Shown here: positions 4,255 through 12,882 of the stretch, piece after piece
Layout of the letters: each line of letters begins with the position of its first letter
Position numbering within the stretch: position 1 is the stretch's first letter
Origin: Eubacteriales Family XIII. Incertae Sedis bacterium
Lineage (GTDB): Bacteria > Bacillota > Clostridia > Peptostreptococcales > Anaerovoracaceae
Assembly: GCA_031281765.1 (NCBI GenBank)
Contig: JAITEX010000123.1
Span: 1 to 14,296, forward strand
Length of the DNA: 14,296 bases
Direction: 5' to 3'
Program-made: the position numbers and the translations under genes
Notes under the pieces: model-generated
Seen by the model: the letters and a program-made list of their open reading frames with translations, nothing else
Told to the model about the DNA's origin: nothing
Database searches by the model: none

Positions 4255-4860
4255 ATGGCAATGGCTGCAAGAGAGTATTATTACGAAGAGTTCCGGGGTG
4301 AATCCGCGTATCGGACGCCTCCGCTTAACGTCGCCGAATTACGTTACGGGCGGGATAGCTATACGGCATACGAACGTTCCGTTTCCCGCGCGCCGCATTC
4401 GTATACGGCAGCTTATGCTTCGTCTTCCGCTGCGGCATGGCCGGCGCAGGCGCCGAGCCGGCCCGTCATAAGGCCCGCGCGGCCCGTTCCCGTGCCGGAC
4501 GCGCCTCCGGGAAAGCACCGGCGCAGGCGCGCGGAAACACCGGCGCGCCGTTTCCATTACCCCTATATATCGGCAAAGGAAAAGGCCTTCATTCTTTCGA
4601 CCGTTATTGTGCTCGGCGTAACTTTTATGTTCATTATACTGCTCTCATCATACCAGGCCTATATGCAGAACGAGGTGAATAGTACGAAGGCCGCGGCTGC
4701 TTCGGTACAGAAGGATATTGACGAGATTCGGGTTGCGATAGAGAAGAGCAATACGATCGGCGTTATCGAGGATAACGCTATCAATCAACTCGGCATGAGC
4801 TACCCGCAGGCGAGCCAAATCGTCTATTTAGACGACGCTGACGGGGCCGCGAATGAATAG
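4255..4860 (+). CDS. ftsL: FtsL-like cell division protein with long N-terminal tail
   Basis: A 201-residue bitopic membrane protein in the ftsL position. Residues 1-108 form a cytoplasmic tail rich in Tyr, Ala, Pro and Arg (RPVIRPARPVPVPDAPP, then KHRRRR). A single membrane helix spans about 111-133 (FILSTVIVLGVTFMFIILL). A predicted coiled coil follows at about 135-165, then the FtsL-like end IGVIEDNAINQLGMSYPQ. FtsL pairs with DivIC/FtsB and DivIB/FtsQ to activate FtsW and its PBP. The ATG at 4255 is chosen because AAAGGAAG lies 10 nt before it; the frame is open upstream into rsmH but that part is rsmH coding sequence. Its end overlaps the PBP start by 8 nt. The tail is much longer than in E. 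coli or Bacillus FtsL. Identification rests on topology and position, as the family is poorly conserved. Confidence 0.82.
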   Translation: MAMAAREYYYEEFRGESAYRTPPLNVAELRYGRDSYTAYERSVSRAPHSYTAAYASSSAAAWPAQAPSRPVIRPARPVPVPDAPPGKHRRRRAETPARRFHYPYISAKEKAFILSTVIVLGVTFMFIILLSSYQAYMQNEVNSTKAAAASVQKDIDEIRVAIEKSNTIGVIEDNAINQLGMSYPQASQIVYLDDADGAANE

Positions 4861-6676
4861 GGCCGCACAAAATAAAAGAGAAGCCATAAACGGCGAGATG
4901 CTTCAGCGAAGGGTAATAGTAGCCTTCGCTGTCATCGTTATTGCCTTTCTCGGCCTCGCGTTCCGTCTCGGATGGATTCAAATCGTAAAGACGGACATCT
5001 ACGCGGTCAAGGCACAGGAAAACCAGATAAAAGAGCAGATCATCCCCGCGCGGCGCGGCTCAATACTGGACCGCAATATGAAAGAGCTTGCAATCAGCGC
5101 GGGCAGTTACGAGGTATATATCCGGCTGAAGCCCTACGGGAATGAGAAGCCGGACCCGCTGAAGCAGCAGGAACAGCGCAAATCGGCGACGGAACTGCTC
5201 TCCGCGGTTCTCGGTATCGATGAGGCGGATATTGAGGCAAAATTAGAGTCCGAGAATTCGCGCGTCCGCATCGCGAAAGATGTGGACAAGAACAAGATTG
5301 GCCTGATACGTGAAGGGATAAATGACCGGAAGCTCAGCGTGATAGAGGTTGAAGAGGACGCTGCCCGCGAATATCCGATGGGCGCGTTTGCGGCGCATGT
5401 GCTCGGCACCGTCGGCCGCGACGGCACGGGCCTCGGCGGCATCGAATTACAGTATAATGATTTTCTGAGCGGCAAAGCGGGGCGGCGCATCGTCAACACG
5501 GACCGCGCGGGGAATCCGCTTGAGGGCGGCGAGACGGAGGTTGCGACGGACGGCGCAAACGTGGTGCTCACGATAGATGAAACGATACAGTACTACGTCG
5601 AAAACGCGATAGAGAAGGCCTATACCGATGTGAAAGCCGAACGCGTAGAAGCGGTGGTGCTCGATCCCCGGAACGGGGACGTCCTTGCGATGGCCACATA
5701 TCCGGACTATGACCCGAACGACCCCGGCAAGCCGGTTGACGAAAAACAGCTTGAGACATTCAAAGGGCTTGAAGCGGAAGAGCAGTCAAAGATGATAAAT
5801 TCGCTGTGGCGGAACCCCGTGGTCAGCGACCTCTATGAGCCGGGTTCCGTATTCAAACTCATCACGGCGGCGTCCGGTATAGAGTCCGGTTCCGTTACGA
5901 CGGATTCGAAATTCACGTGCAAGGGCTCCTATCATGTCGCCGACCGGAATATCCGGTGTTGGGTATACCCGGAATCGCATGGGACGCAGACGACGAAGCA
6001 GGCCGTCGGCAATTCCTGCAACCCGGCTATGATACAGATAGCGCAGAAGATGGGCTCCGATACCTTCTATAAATATATGCAGCAGTTCGGCGTGACGGAG
6101 TCGACGGGCATCGACTATCCGGGCGAAGCGAAACCTATTATTCAGCCGAAAGACACGTCCGGCCCGGTCGGCCTTGCGACGATGGCGTTTGGTATGGGCT
6201 TGAACGTGACGCCGATAGAGATGGCAAGCGCGATTTCGGCCATTGCCAACGGCGGCGACCTCTTCCAGCCGCGGCTTGTGAAAGCGCTGGCTGATAATGA
6301 GGGGAATATTACGCAGGAATTTCCCGCAAAGATGACGCGCAAGGTGCTTTCGAAGCAGACCTCGGATGAGATGAAGGAAATTATGGAATACACGGTGGAC
6401 GACGCGGGCGCCAAGGCCGCGCAGATACCCGGCTACCGCATCGGAGCAAAGACCGGAACGGCCCAACGGCTCGTGGATGGCAAATACGGGGACGGCATTG
6501 TCGGCTCGATAGTCGCCGTGGCGCCGATGGAGGACCCGCAGTTCGTCGTGCTCGTGGTCGTGTCAAACCCGGAAATCGGGGAGTTCGGCAGCACCACGGC
6601 CGGCCCCGCGGTCAAGGAGATACTGACGGAGATACTGCGCTACAAGAGCATCAAACCGTCGGGAGAGGTTGAGTGA
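4853..6676 (+). CDS. Class B penicillin-binding protein (FtsI/SpoVD type), septal transpeptidase
   Basis: This 607-residue transpeptidase crosslinks peptidoglycan at the septum outside the membrane. It has one N-terminal membrane helix (about 21-42), the PBP-dimer domain (about 60-230, with ARRGSILDRN and a GIELQYNDFLSGKAG linker), and the transpeptidase domain with SVFK (332-335, nucleophile Ser332), SCN (388-390) and KTG (533-535). Residues after about 595 are a short tail, so the PASTA domain of SpoVD-like proteins is missing. The gene overlaps ftsL by 8 nt (ATGAATAG), implying translational coupling. By position it is the division PBP, the partner of FtsW encoded downstream. Whether it corresponds to FtsI/PBP2B or to a sporulation SpoVD cannot be told, so no symbol is given. 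Confidence 0.94.
   Translation: MNRAAQNKREAINGEMLQRRVIVAFAVIVIAFLGLAFRLGWIQIVKTDIYAVKAQENQIKEQIIPARRGSILDRNMKELAISAGSYEVYIRLKPYGNEKPDPLKQQEQRKSATELLSAVLGIDEADIEAKLESENSRVRIAKDVDKNKIGLIREGINDRKLSVIEVEEDAAREYPMGAFAAHVLGTVGRDGTGLGGIELQYNDFLSGKAGRRIVNTDRAGNPLEGGETEVATDGANVVLTIDETIQYYVENAIEKAYTDVKAERVEAVVLDPRNGDVLAMATYPDYDPNDPGKPVDEKQLETFKGLEAEEQSKMINSLWRNPVVSDLYEPGSVFKLITAASGIESGSVTTDSKFTCKGSYHVADRNIRCWVYPESHGTQTTKQAVGNSCNPAMIQIAQKMGSDTFYKYMQQFGVTESTGIDYPGEAKPIIQPKDTSGPVGLATMAFGMGLNVTPIEMASAISAIANGGDLFQPRLVKALADNEGNITQEFPAKMTRKVLSKQTSDEMKEIMEYTVDDAGAKAAQIPGYRIGAKTGTAQRLVDGKYGDGIVGSIVAVAPMEDPQFVVLVVVSNPEIGEFGSTTAGPAVKEILTEILRYKSIKPSGEVE
6661..6668 (+). promoter_or_regulatory. Ribosome binding site deciding the murF start
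   Basis: GGGAGAGG inside the end of the PBP gene lies 9 nt before the ATG at 6678. It directly abuts the TTG at 6669, which would leave no spacing. It therefore supports ATG 6678 as the murF start. Confidence 0.7.
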
Positions 6677-6677
6677 T

Positions 6678-8081
6678 ATGCTGAAACTTACCGCCGAGGA
6701 AATAGCGCTCGCCGTTTCCGGTAGCATACTGCGCGGCAGCGGGGCGGAATCGGCTTCCGCCGTATCCACGGATACGCGGTCCGCAGGGAAGCAGGATGCG
6801 TTCTTTGCCCTGCGCGGCGAACACTTTGACGCCCATAATTTTCTGAAGGATATGCCGGCGGATTTTTGCCGTATACTTGTCGTGTCACGTCCCGAAACGC
6901 TCCCGGCGGATTTTACCGGGGCGGCCATCGCCGTCCCCGACACGTTGAAAGCCTATCAGGATCTTGCGGCCTACGTGCGTCTGCGCATGGCGCCGAAGGT
7001 GATAGCCGTCACGGGCAGCGTGGGAAAAACATCGCTGAAGGATATGATAGCCTGCATCTGCAGGGAATATTTCAAAGCAAGCGCCACCGATATGAATTAT
7101 AATAATGAAATAGGCGTTCCGAAAACGATTCTCTCTATGGACGAGGATACGGAAGTCCTCGTCCTCGAAATGGGTATGGACCATGCGGGGGAGATTGAGC
7201 GGCTCGCGCATATCGCGCGCCCGGACGTCGCCGTCATCGGCACTATCGGTATTTCGCACAGGGAGAACTTTGACAGCGACGACGGCATATTCCTCGCGAA
7301 GATGGAAATAGCGACCTTCCTGCAGGAAGGCAATGCGCTCATTGTGAACGGCGATGACGAATACCTGCGTCAGGTAGCGGACCTGCCGCATATCACCTAC
7401 GCGGTCGTGACGGCCGGAACGGGGCGGAACTGCGATTTTATCGCGCGGGACATCCGCTATACGGGCGACCGGGCTTTGAGCTTTACCATTGTTCACGGCG
7501 AGGAACGCGTCATATTCGAACTGCCCGCGGCCGGGACGTATAACGGCGTAACGGCGGCCCTCGCTTCCGCCGCCTGCAGTGAACTCGGCGTCTCGCTTGC
7601 GCAGTCGGCGCGCGCCCTGCGCTCGCTGAAGCGCACGCCGCACCGCCTTGACCTCATCGAGCGGGATGGCGTCAAGGTGATAGATGACGCGTACAACGCG
7701 AGCCCCTCGTCAATGGCGTCGGGTATCGAATACCTGATGGCCGTATCCGGCGCGCGGAAGATTGCCGTGCTTGCGGGTATGAACGAGCTCGGCGACGATT
7801 CGCGGCGCTACCATAGGGAAGTCGGCGAGGAAGCGGCAAAAGCGGGCGTCGATATGGTCGTGGCCGTCGGCGAAAAAGCGGAGGATATAGCGGAGGGGGC
7901 CGGGCGCGCGGCGCGCGGCGGGAAACCAGAGGTATACCGGTGCGCGGACAATGCGTCCGCGACGGAATTCCTGAATTCCGGAAAGAGGCCCGGCGATGTG
8001 TATTTGCTAAAAGGGTCGCGCGGCATGAAAATGGAGGAAATAGTACGTGGGCTTATCGGAGATGACGATAGCGATAATTGA
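6678..8081 (+). CDS. murF: UDP-N-acetylmuramoyl-tripeptide--D-alanyl-D-alanine ligase MurF
   Basis: MurF adds D-Ala-D-Ala to the UDP-MurNAc-tripeptide in the cytoplasm with ATP. The 467-residue protein has the MurF N-domain with STDTRSAGKQDAFFALRGEH (about 30-49), the ATP-binding loop TGSVGKTS (112-119), NNEIGVPKT, the EMGM motif (164-167), HRENFDSDDGIFLAK with the carbamylated-Lys region, RTPHRLDLIE and DDAYNASPSSM (336-346), and a C-domain with AGMNELGDDS. Together these separate MurF from MurE and MurD. The start at ATG 6678, one base after the PBP stop, is preferred to TTG 6669 because of the upstream GGGAGAGG. The 3' end overlaps mraY by 35 nt. murE, which usually precedes murF, is absent. 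Confidence 0.96.
   Translation: MLKLTAEEIALAVSGSILRGSGAESASAVSTDTRSAGKQDAFFALRGEHFDAHNFLKDMPADFCRILVVSRPETLPADFTGAAIAVPDTLKAYQDLAAYVRLRMAPKVIAVTGSVGKTSLKDMIACICREYFKASATDMNYNNEIGVPKTILSMDEDTEVLVLEMGMDHAGEIERLAHIARPDVAVIGTIGISHRENFDSDDGIFLAKMEIATFLQEGNALIVNGDDEYLRQVADLPHITYAVVTAGTGRNCDFIARDIRYTGDRALSFTIVHGEERVIFELPAAGTYNGVTAALASAACSELGVSLAQSARALRSLKRTPHRLDLIERDGVKVIDDAYNASPSSMASGIEYLMAVSGARKIAVLAGMNELGDDSRRYHREVGEEAAKAGVDMVVAVGEKAEDIAEGAGRAARGGKPEVYRCADNASATEFLNSGKRPGDVYLLKGSRGMKMEEIVRGLIGDDDSDN
8033..8037 (+). promoter_or_regulatory. Ribosome binding site deciding the mraY start
   Basis: GGAGG within the end of murF lies 9 nt before GTG 8047. The alternative ATG at 8062 has GGAG immediately adjacent with no spacer. 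The GTG is therefore the better start. Confidence 0.65.
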
Positions 8082-9120
8082 AGAAGTAGTCATAGTGATG
8101 GCGTCCATGGCGGCGTCGGCGCTCGTCATCTGGCGGCTGATACCGTTTTTGAAGCGCGTCAATGCGTCACAGACGATACTTGAGGACGCGCCCGAGCGCC
8201 ATATGAAAAAGAGCGGCACGCCGACGATGGGCGGCATAGGCATCATCACCGGCATCGTATTCGGTTCGGCGGTTGCCGTCATATTTACGGGTTTTTCGGC
8301 CGATCTTGCCGTCTGCGCGATGACGGTGGTGGTTTTCGGGGCAATCGGCTTTCTCGATGATTATACGAAAATCGCGAAAAAGCGGAATCTCGGCCTGACC
8401 GCGAAGCAGAAGCTCGCGCTGCAGTGCGTTATCGCGCTGCTTATTTCGCTGTACTATGTGTTTATTGCGGGCCACGGTACGGAAATCGTCATCCCGTTTG
8501 TGTTCAAGGTCGTCGATATAGGCTACTTCATTATTCCGTACTTTATGTTTATCATCGTAGCTATGGTCAACGCCGTCAATCTGGCCGACGGCCTCGACGG
8601 GCTTGCGGGCAGCGTCAGCGCTTCAATGTCGCTCTTTTGGCCGCCGCTCGTGCTGATAGCCGCGTCCGCGACGACAGAACTGCAGCCGTTGTTTGCCGGC
8701 GTCCTGGCGGAATCCGTCCCGATGCTGCCTTTGGCAATCACGGGCGCCTGCCTCGGGTTCCTGCTCTTTAACCGCTATCCGGCGAAGATATTTATGGGCG
8801 ACACGGGTTCGCTCGCCCTCGGCGGCGGCATGGCGGTGGCGGCGATCATGACGCATACGGAACTCTTTCTGCCGGTAGCGGGCCTCGTCTTCGTGTTAGA
8901 AGCCCTTTCGGACATCCTGCAGGTGGCGAGCTATAAACTGCGCGGCGGGAAACGCCTATTCAGAATGGCGCCGCTGCACCATCACTTCGAACTTGGGGGT
9001 TGGTCCGAGCGGAAGGTCGTGAATATTTTTGCGGGCGTCACCATAGCGCTGAGCCTTATCTGCGTCATCTTATCGGCGGCATTGGCGCCGCAGGGTATGG
9101 GAATCTTTCTATGGGTATAG
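8047..9120 (+). CDS. mraY: Phospho-N-acetylmuramoyl-pentapeptide-transferase MraY
   Basis: MraY transfers phospho-MurNAc-pentapeptide from UDP to undecaprenyl phosphate, making lipid I at the inner face of the membrane. The 357-residue polytopic protein has about ten hydrophobic segments and the family motifs: GTPTMGGIGI (57-66), the Asp pair in GFLDDYTK (D104, D105), NLADGLDGLAG (178-188), FMGDTGSLALGG (249-260, D252) and PLHHHFELGGWSERKVV (309-325). The GTG start at 8047 rests on GGAGG 9 nt upstream and gives a 35-nt overlap with murF. An ATG at 8062 would shorten the protein by five residues. It is followed after 10 nt by murD. Confidence 0.97.
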   Translation: MGLSEMTIAIIEEVVIVMASMAASALVIWRLIPFLKRVNASQTILEDAPERHMKKSGTPTMGGIGIITGIVFGSAVAVIFTGFSADLAVCAMTVVVFGAIGFLDDYTKIAKKRNLGLTAKQKLALQCVIALLISLYYVFIAGHGTEIVIPFVFKVVDIGYFIIPYFMFIIVAMVNAVNLADGLDGLAGSVSASMSLFWPPLVLIAASATTELQPLFAGVLAESVPMLPLAITGACLGFLLFNRYPAKIFMGDTGSLALGGGMAVAAIMTHTELFLPVAGLVFVLEALSDILQVASYKLRGGKRLFRMAPLHHHFELGGWSERKVVNIFAGVTIALSLICVILSAALAPQGMGIFLWV

Positions 9121-9130
9121 GAAAAATAGT

Positions 9131-10555
9131 ATGGTGAATGAAACATTCAAAAGAAAATACGGCGGCAAAAGGATATTGATTGCCGGGTTCGCGAGAAGCG
9201 GCCGGGCCGCTCTCGGAGCGCTTTCGGGCGTAGCGGGGTATATCGCGGTCTATGACGCGAAAGCCGCGGAAGCAATAGGGCCGGATACGGACCGCCGGGT
9301 AGCCGGGTTCGGGGCGGAGCCATATTTCGGCGGCGCTGCGCCTCCGGCGGACGCGCGTTTCGATATGGTGGTCCTGAGCCCCGGCGTACCGCCGGAAATA
9401 GCGGCAGTGCGCGCGGCGGTAGCGGCGGGCGCGACGCTGACGGGGGACCTTGACCTCGCGTTTGATTTTGGTCCGGCGCTCTTTGTCGCTATCACGGGGA
9501 CGAACGGCAAGACCACGACCACCGCGCTGACGGGCGGGATATGGAAGAATGCCGGGCGCGTGAGCGAAGTGACGGGGAATATCGGCACGCCCGTGGTCGA
9601 AAGCGTGATGAACGCGCCGACGGGCTGCGAATTCATCACGGAAGTCAGCAGCTTCCAACTCGACGCGATAGAAAAGGGCGGGTTTCGCCCGCATATCGCG
9701 GCCCTGCTGAACCTGACGCCGGACCACCTCGACCGCTACAAGACCATGGAAAACTACGGCGCCGCGAAAGCGCGCGTCTTTATGAATCAGGGGAAAGATG
9801 ATTTCCTCGTGCTGAATGCGGACGACGCGGGCGTGATGGCGCTCGCGACGCGCGCCGCAGCTGACGGGCGCGGACCGGGAAAAATATTGTTCAGCCGCAA
9901 AACGCGCGTAGAGGACGGCGCCTTTGCGGAAGACGGAAAGCTCTTTGTCGCGCAGGGCGGCGCGGCGCGTTACCTGATGGACACCGCGGATATTTACATT
10001 CCCGGAAACCACAATCTCGAAAACGCGCTTGCCGCGGCCGCTATGGCCGTGTGCGGCGGTATAGCGGACGACATTATAGCGGATACACTGCGGCATTTCA
10101 AGGGCGTAGCCCACCGCATGGAACTGATAGACGTGATCGACGGCGTCAGGTTTGTGAACGATTCCAAGGGGACGAATACGGACGCTTCGCAGAAAGCCAT
10201 AGACGCCATAGCGGACGGTATCATCCTGATTGCCGGAGGCTATGAGAAAAACGCGGACTTTACGGAGTTTATCCGCGGCTTTGGCGGCAAGGTGAAACAC
10301 GCGGTCCTGCTCGGCGAAACGGCCGAACGCTTTGCCGAAACGGCGGCGGCGAACGGATTTACCGATTATACCATCGTGAAGGACATGGACGAAGCGGTGC
10401 GCCTCGGCTACCGGCTTGCGCAGCCCGGCTTTACGGTATTGCTGTCGCCGGCTTCGGCAAGCTGGGACAGGTACGATAATTTCGAGCAGCGCGGCGACCA
10501 TTTTCGCGCGCTTGTCGCGGAACTGAAGGAGCGGGTCAATGCGGCGTCAGAATGA
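9131..10555 (+). CDS. murD: UDP-N-acetylmuramoylalanine--D-glutamate ligase MurD
   Basis: MurD adds D-glutamate to UDP-MurNAc-L-Ala in the cytoplasm using ATP. The 474-residue protein shows an N-terminal Rossmann-like domain (KRILIAGFARSGRAA, 13-27), VLSPGVPP (81-88), the ATP loop GTNGKTTT (123-130), EVSSFQL (171-177), LNLTPDHLDRY (193-203), GNHNLENALAA (292-302), HRMEL (328-332), NDSKGTN (343-349), and the C-terminal SPASASWDRYDNFEQRG (439-455) typical of MurD. AGGA (9119-9122) lies 8 nt before the ATG. The gene overlaps ftsW by 17 nt. Confidence 0.97.
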   Translation: MVNETFKRKYGGKRILIAGFARSGRAALGALSGVAGYIAVYDAKAAEAIGPDTDRRVAGFGAEPYFGGAAPPADARFDMVVLSPGVPPEIAAVRAAVAAGATLTGDLDLAFDFGPALFVAITGTNGKTTTTALTGGIWKNAGRVSEVTGNIGTPVVESVMNAPTGCEFITEVSSFQLDAIEKGGFRPHIAALLNLTPDHLDRYKTMENYGAAKARVFMNQGKDDFLVLNADDAGVMALATRAAADGRGPGKILFSRKTRVEDGAFAEDGKLFVAQGGAARYLMDTADIYIPGNHNLENALAAAAMAVCGGIADDIIADTLRHFKGVAHRMELIDVIDGVRFVNDSKGTNTDASQKAIDAIADGIILIAGGYEKNADFTEFIRGFGGKVKHAVLLGETAERFAETAAANGFTDYTIVKDMDEAVRLGYRLAQPGFTVLLSPASASWDRYDNFEQRGDHFRALVAELKERVNAASE

Positions 10556-11756
10556 TGTGCCGGATAACGCGCCGAAGAAGCCCGCGAAGCGCGGCGCCGC
10601 CCACGGGGACTTCATCCTCGTCGTCCTCGTGCTTTCACTCGTGATTTTCGGCGTCATTATGGTGTTCAGCGCAAGCTATTACACTACCATTGTGAGCGAT
10701 AAGAATCAATACTACTATCTGATACGCGCCTCGATGTGGGCGGGCGGCGGCTTGGTGCTGTTCACGGGGTTGGCCTTCATAAACTACAAGGTATTCTACC
10801 GGTTTGCGCCGCTGCTGCTCTGCGCCGGCCTGCTGCTGCTCGTGCTGCTGTTTACGCCGCTCGGCGTGACGCGCGGCAACGCGACGCGGTGGATAAAAAT
10901 CGGGCCCGTTACGATAATGCCCGGCGAAATCATCAAGATATGCCTGATATTCTTTATCGCGTGGTATTACACGCGGTTCAAGAAATATGTCCGTTCTTTT
11001 GCGCGCGGCTATTTTTTTCCGTTCGTTCTGATGCTCGTGTGCGCTTTTCTCATCTACAAACAGCCGAATCTCTCGACGGCCATTATCGTCTGCGGCATCA
11101 TCGTCTCCATGGCCTATTACGCGGGCGTGAACGGCGTATACGTCACCGGTACGATAGGGGCCGGCATTGCCGGATTTTTCGCGCTGATATTTATTATAGC
11201 CCCCGACGGGGAACACGCCAAGCGGTTTACGGGTTTCTTAGACCCGTTCAGCGACGCACAGGGGGAGTTTTACCAGCTTGTACAGTCGCTGCTCGCCCTC
11301 GGCGCGGGAGGCGTGACGGGCGTGGGCCCCGGCAAGAGCGTACAGAAGGCCCTCTACCTTCCCGAAGCGCACAACGACTTTATTTTCGCTATAATAGGAG
11401 AGGAGCTCGGCTTTGTCGGCTGCATCGCGCTTTTGCTCGTCTACCTCTTCCTCATTTGGCGCTGTATGCTCATAGCCATAAACGCGCCCGACAGATTCGG
11501 CAAGCTTGTGGCCGCGGGCATCACGACCATGCTTGCCTTGCAGGTCATTATGAATGTCGCCGTGGTGACGGGCGTCATGCCGCCGACGGGCGTGACCTTG
11601 CCGTTTATCAGCTTTGGCGGCAACGCGATGCTGCTCTTTCTCGGCAGCATGGGCATTATGCTGAATATCTCGCGCCGGACGGCCGCGGCCGGCATAAGGC
11701 GGCCGGGCAGGAAGCGGCCCGCGCCACAAGATGAAAACGGACAGGCAGTAGTATAG
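10539..11756 (+). CDS. ftsW: SEDS peptidoglycan glycosyltransferase FtsW
   Basis: FtsW polymerises lipid II into glycan strands at the septum, working with the class B PBP encoded upstream. The 405-residue protein has a short basic cytoplasmic N-terminus and about ten membrane segments. Typical SEDS motifs are MVFSASYY (41-48), GNATRWIKIG (113-122), MPGEIIKI (127-134), QPNLSTA (175-181) and PEAHNDFIFAIIGEELG (275-291), where D280 corresponds to the catalytic Asp of RodA/FtsW. PPTGVTLPFISFGG (348-361) follows. SpoVE and RodA share these motifs; the position between murD and murG points to FtsW or SpoVE. AAGGAG (10526-10531) lies 7 nt before the ATG. The C-terminus is a short Arg- and Pro-rich tail. 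Confidence 0.94.
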   Translation: MRRQNDVPDNAPKKPAKRGAAHGDFILVVLVLSLVIFGVIMVFSASYYTTIVSDKNQYYYLIRASMWAGGGLVLFTGLAFINYKVFYRFAPLLLCAGLLLLVLLFTPLGVTRGNATRWIKIGPVTIMPGEIIKICLIFFIAWYYTRFKKYVRSFARGYFFPFVLMLVCAFLIYKQPNLSTAIIVCGIIVSMAYYAGVNGVYVTGTIGAGIAGFFALIFIIAPDGEHAKRFTGFLDPFSDAQGEFYQLVQSLLALGAGGVTGVGPGKSVQKALYLPEAHNDFIFAIIGEELGFVGCIALLLVYLFLIWRCMLIAINAPDRFGKLVAAGITTMLALQVIMNVAVVTGVMPPTGVTLPFISFGGNAMLLFLGSMGIMLNISRRTAAAGIRRPGRKRPAPQDENGQAVV

Positions 11757-11769
11757 CGGAGGCAAGGTA

Positions 11770-12882
11770 ATGAAAATGATATGTGCGGGCGGCGCCACCG
11801 GAGGCCATCTCTATCCGGCCCTTGCGGTCGCGGACAAGCTCCGCCGGCGGAACCCCGAAATAGAGATACTCTTTATCGGGGCCCAAAAAGAAGTCGGCTC
11901 GGATATAGTGAAGAACGCGGGCTACGAGCTGATGACGATACCGGCGCGCGGCTTCAACCGAAAAAATCCGTTCAAGAATATTTCCGTCGCGCGGGACCTT
12001 CTCGCTTCTTCGCGGCAAACGGCGCATATATTGAAAACGTTCCAGCCGGATGCCGTATTCGGCAGCGGAGGGTATGTCTGCGGGCCCGTGATCCGCGCGG
12101 CGCATCAGCAGCATATCCCGACCTTTCTGCACGAGCAGAACGTGATACCCGGCGTCGCGAACCGGCTTGCCGAGAAATACGCGGATACGGTTTTTATCGC
12201 CTTTGAGGAGAGCCGCGCCTCTTTCAAGAATCCGGATAAGATAGTCGTGACGGGCAATCCCGTGCGCAAACAGTTTCTCACGGCCGGTGTGATGCACTAT
12301 CGCGACCGGCTCGGCGTAAACCCTCGGGATATGGCCTTGCTTATATTCGGCGGCAGCCTCGGCGCGACGAAAATCAATGAGGTCGCGGCCGACGCGCTGA
12401 TTGCGCTGAAGGATAAGCAGGATGTAACGGTGTTCTTTATCACGGGGCGGAGCGGATACGCGGAGATTCGCGGGAAGCTCGAGGCGGCGGGCGTAACAGC
12501 AAACCCGAAAGTGCATGTCATGGAGTACACGGACCGCATCCATGAATATTATTCGGCGGCCGACCTTATCATATCCCGCAGCGGGGCGCTGACCGTCTCC
12601 GAAATCGCCGTCTGCGGCAAGGCGTCCCTCCTGATACCGTCTCCGAATGTGACGGGGAACCATCAGTATTTCAACGCGAAAACGCTCGCGGATAAGGGCG
12701 CCGCCGTCATTATGGACGAGGCGGATTTGACGGCCGAAAGCCTGACGGATGAGATACGGAAACTCGCGGCGAACAAGGAACTGCTGAACAGGATGGGTGA
12801 GGCCGCCGCAAAACAGGGACGGCCCGACGCGACGGACGTCATAGCGGACGCCATACAGGGCGCTCTTACACATGAAGCGTAA
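11770..12882 (+). CDS. murG: UDP-GlcNAc--MurNAc-pentapeptide-lipid GlcNAc transferase MurG
   Basis: MurG adds GlcNAc to lipid I to form lipid II on the cytoplasmic membrane face. The 370-residue protein is a GT-B fold enzyme with the N-terminal glycine loop GGATGGHLYP (7-16), GSGGYVCGPV (98-107), the conserved HEQN (121-124), GNPVR (162-166), the second glycine loop FGGSLGATKIN (193-203), SRSGALTVSEI (269-279) for UDP-GlcNAc binding, and NHQYFNA (297-303). GGAGG (11758-11762) lies 7 nt before the ATG; a second ATG two codons later is less well spaced. It starts 13 nt after ftsW and overlaps the divIB/ftsQ-like gene by 11 nt. murC and murB, often between murG and ftsQ, are not here. Confidence 0.97.
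   Translation: MKMICAGGATGGHLYPALAVADKLRRRNPEIEILFIGAQKEVGSDIVKNAGYELMTIPARGFNRKNPFKNISVARDLLASSRQTAHILKTFQPDAVFGSGGYVCGPVIRAAHQQHIPTFLHEQNVIPGVANRLAEKYADTVFIAFEESRASFKNPDKIVVTGNPVRKQFLTAGVMHYRDRLGVNPRDMALLIFGGSLGATKINEVAADALIALKDKQDVTVFFITGRSGYAEIRGKLEAAGVTANPKVHVMEYTDRIHEYYSAADLIISRSGALTVSEIAVCGKASLLIPSPNVTGNHQYFNAKTLADKGAAVIMDEADLTAESLTDEIRKLAANKELLNRMGEAAAKQGRPDATDVIADAIQGALTHEA

Noticed and set aside
9065..10501. A 478-codon open frame on the minus strand
   Set aside because: It is antisense to murD, whose motifs are complete. Long antisense frames are expected in GC-rich genes, and the product is Arg/His-rich with no recognisable domain.
11649..11755. Possible frameshift or unusual end of FtsW
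   Set aside because: The SEDS motifs run through to residue 361, and the Arg/Pro-rich tail of about 25 residues is normal for FtsW-type proteins. The frame is continuous.
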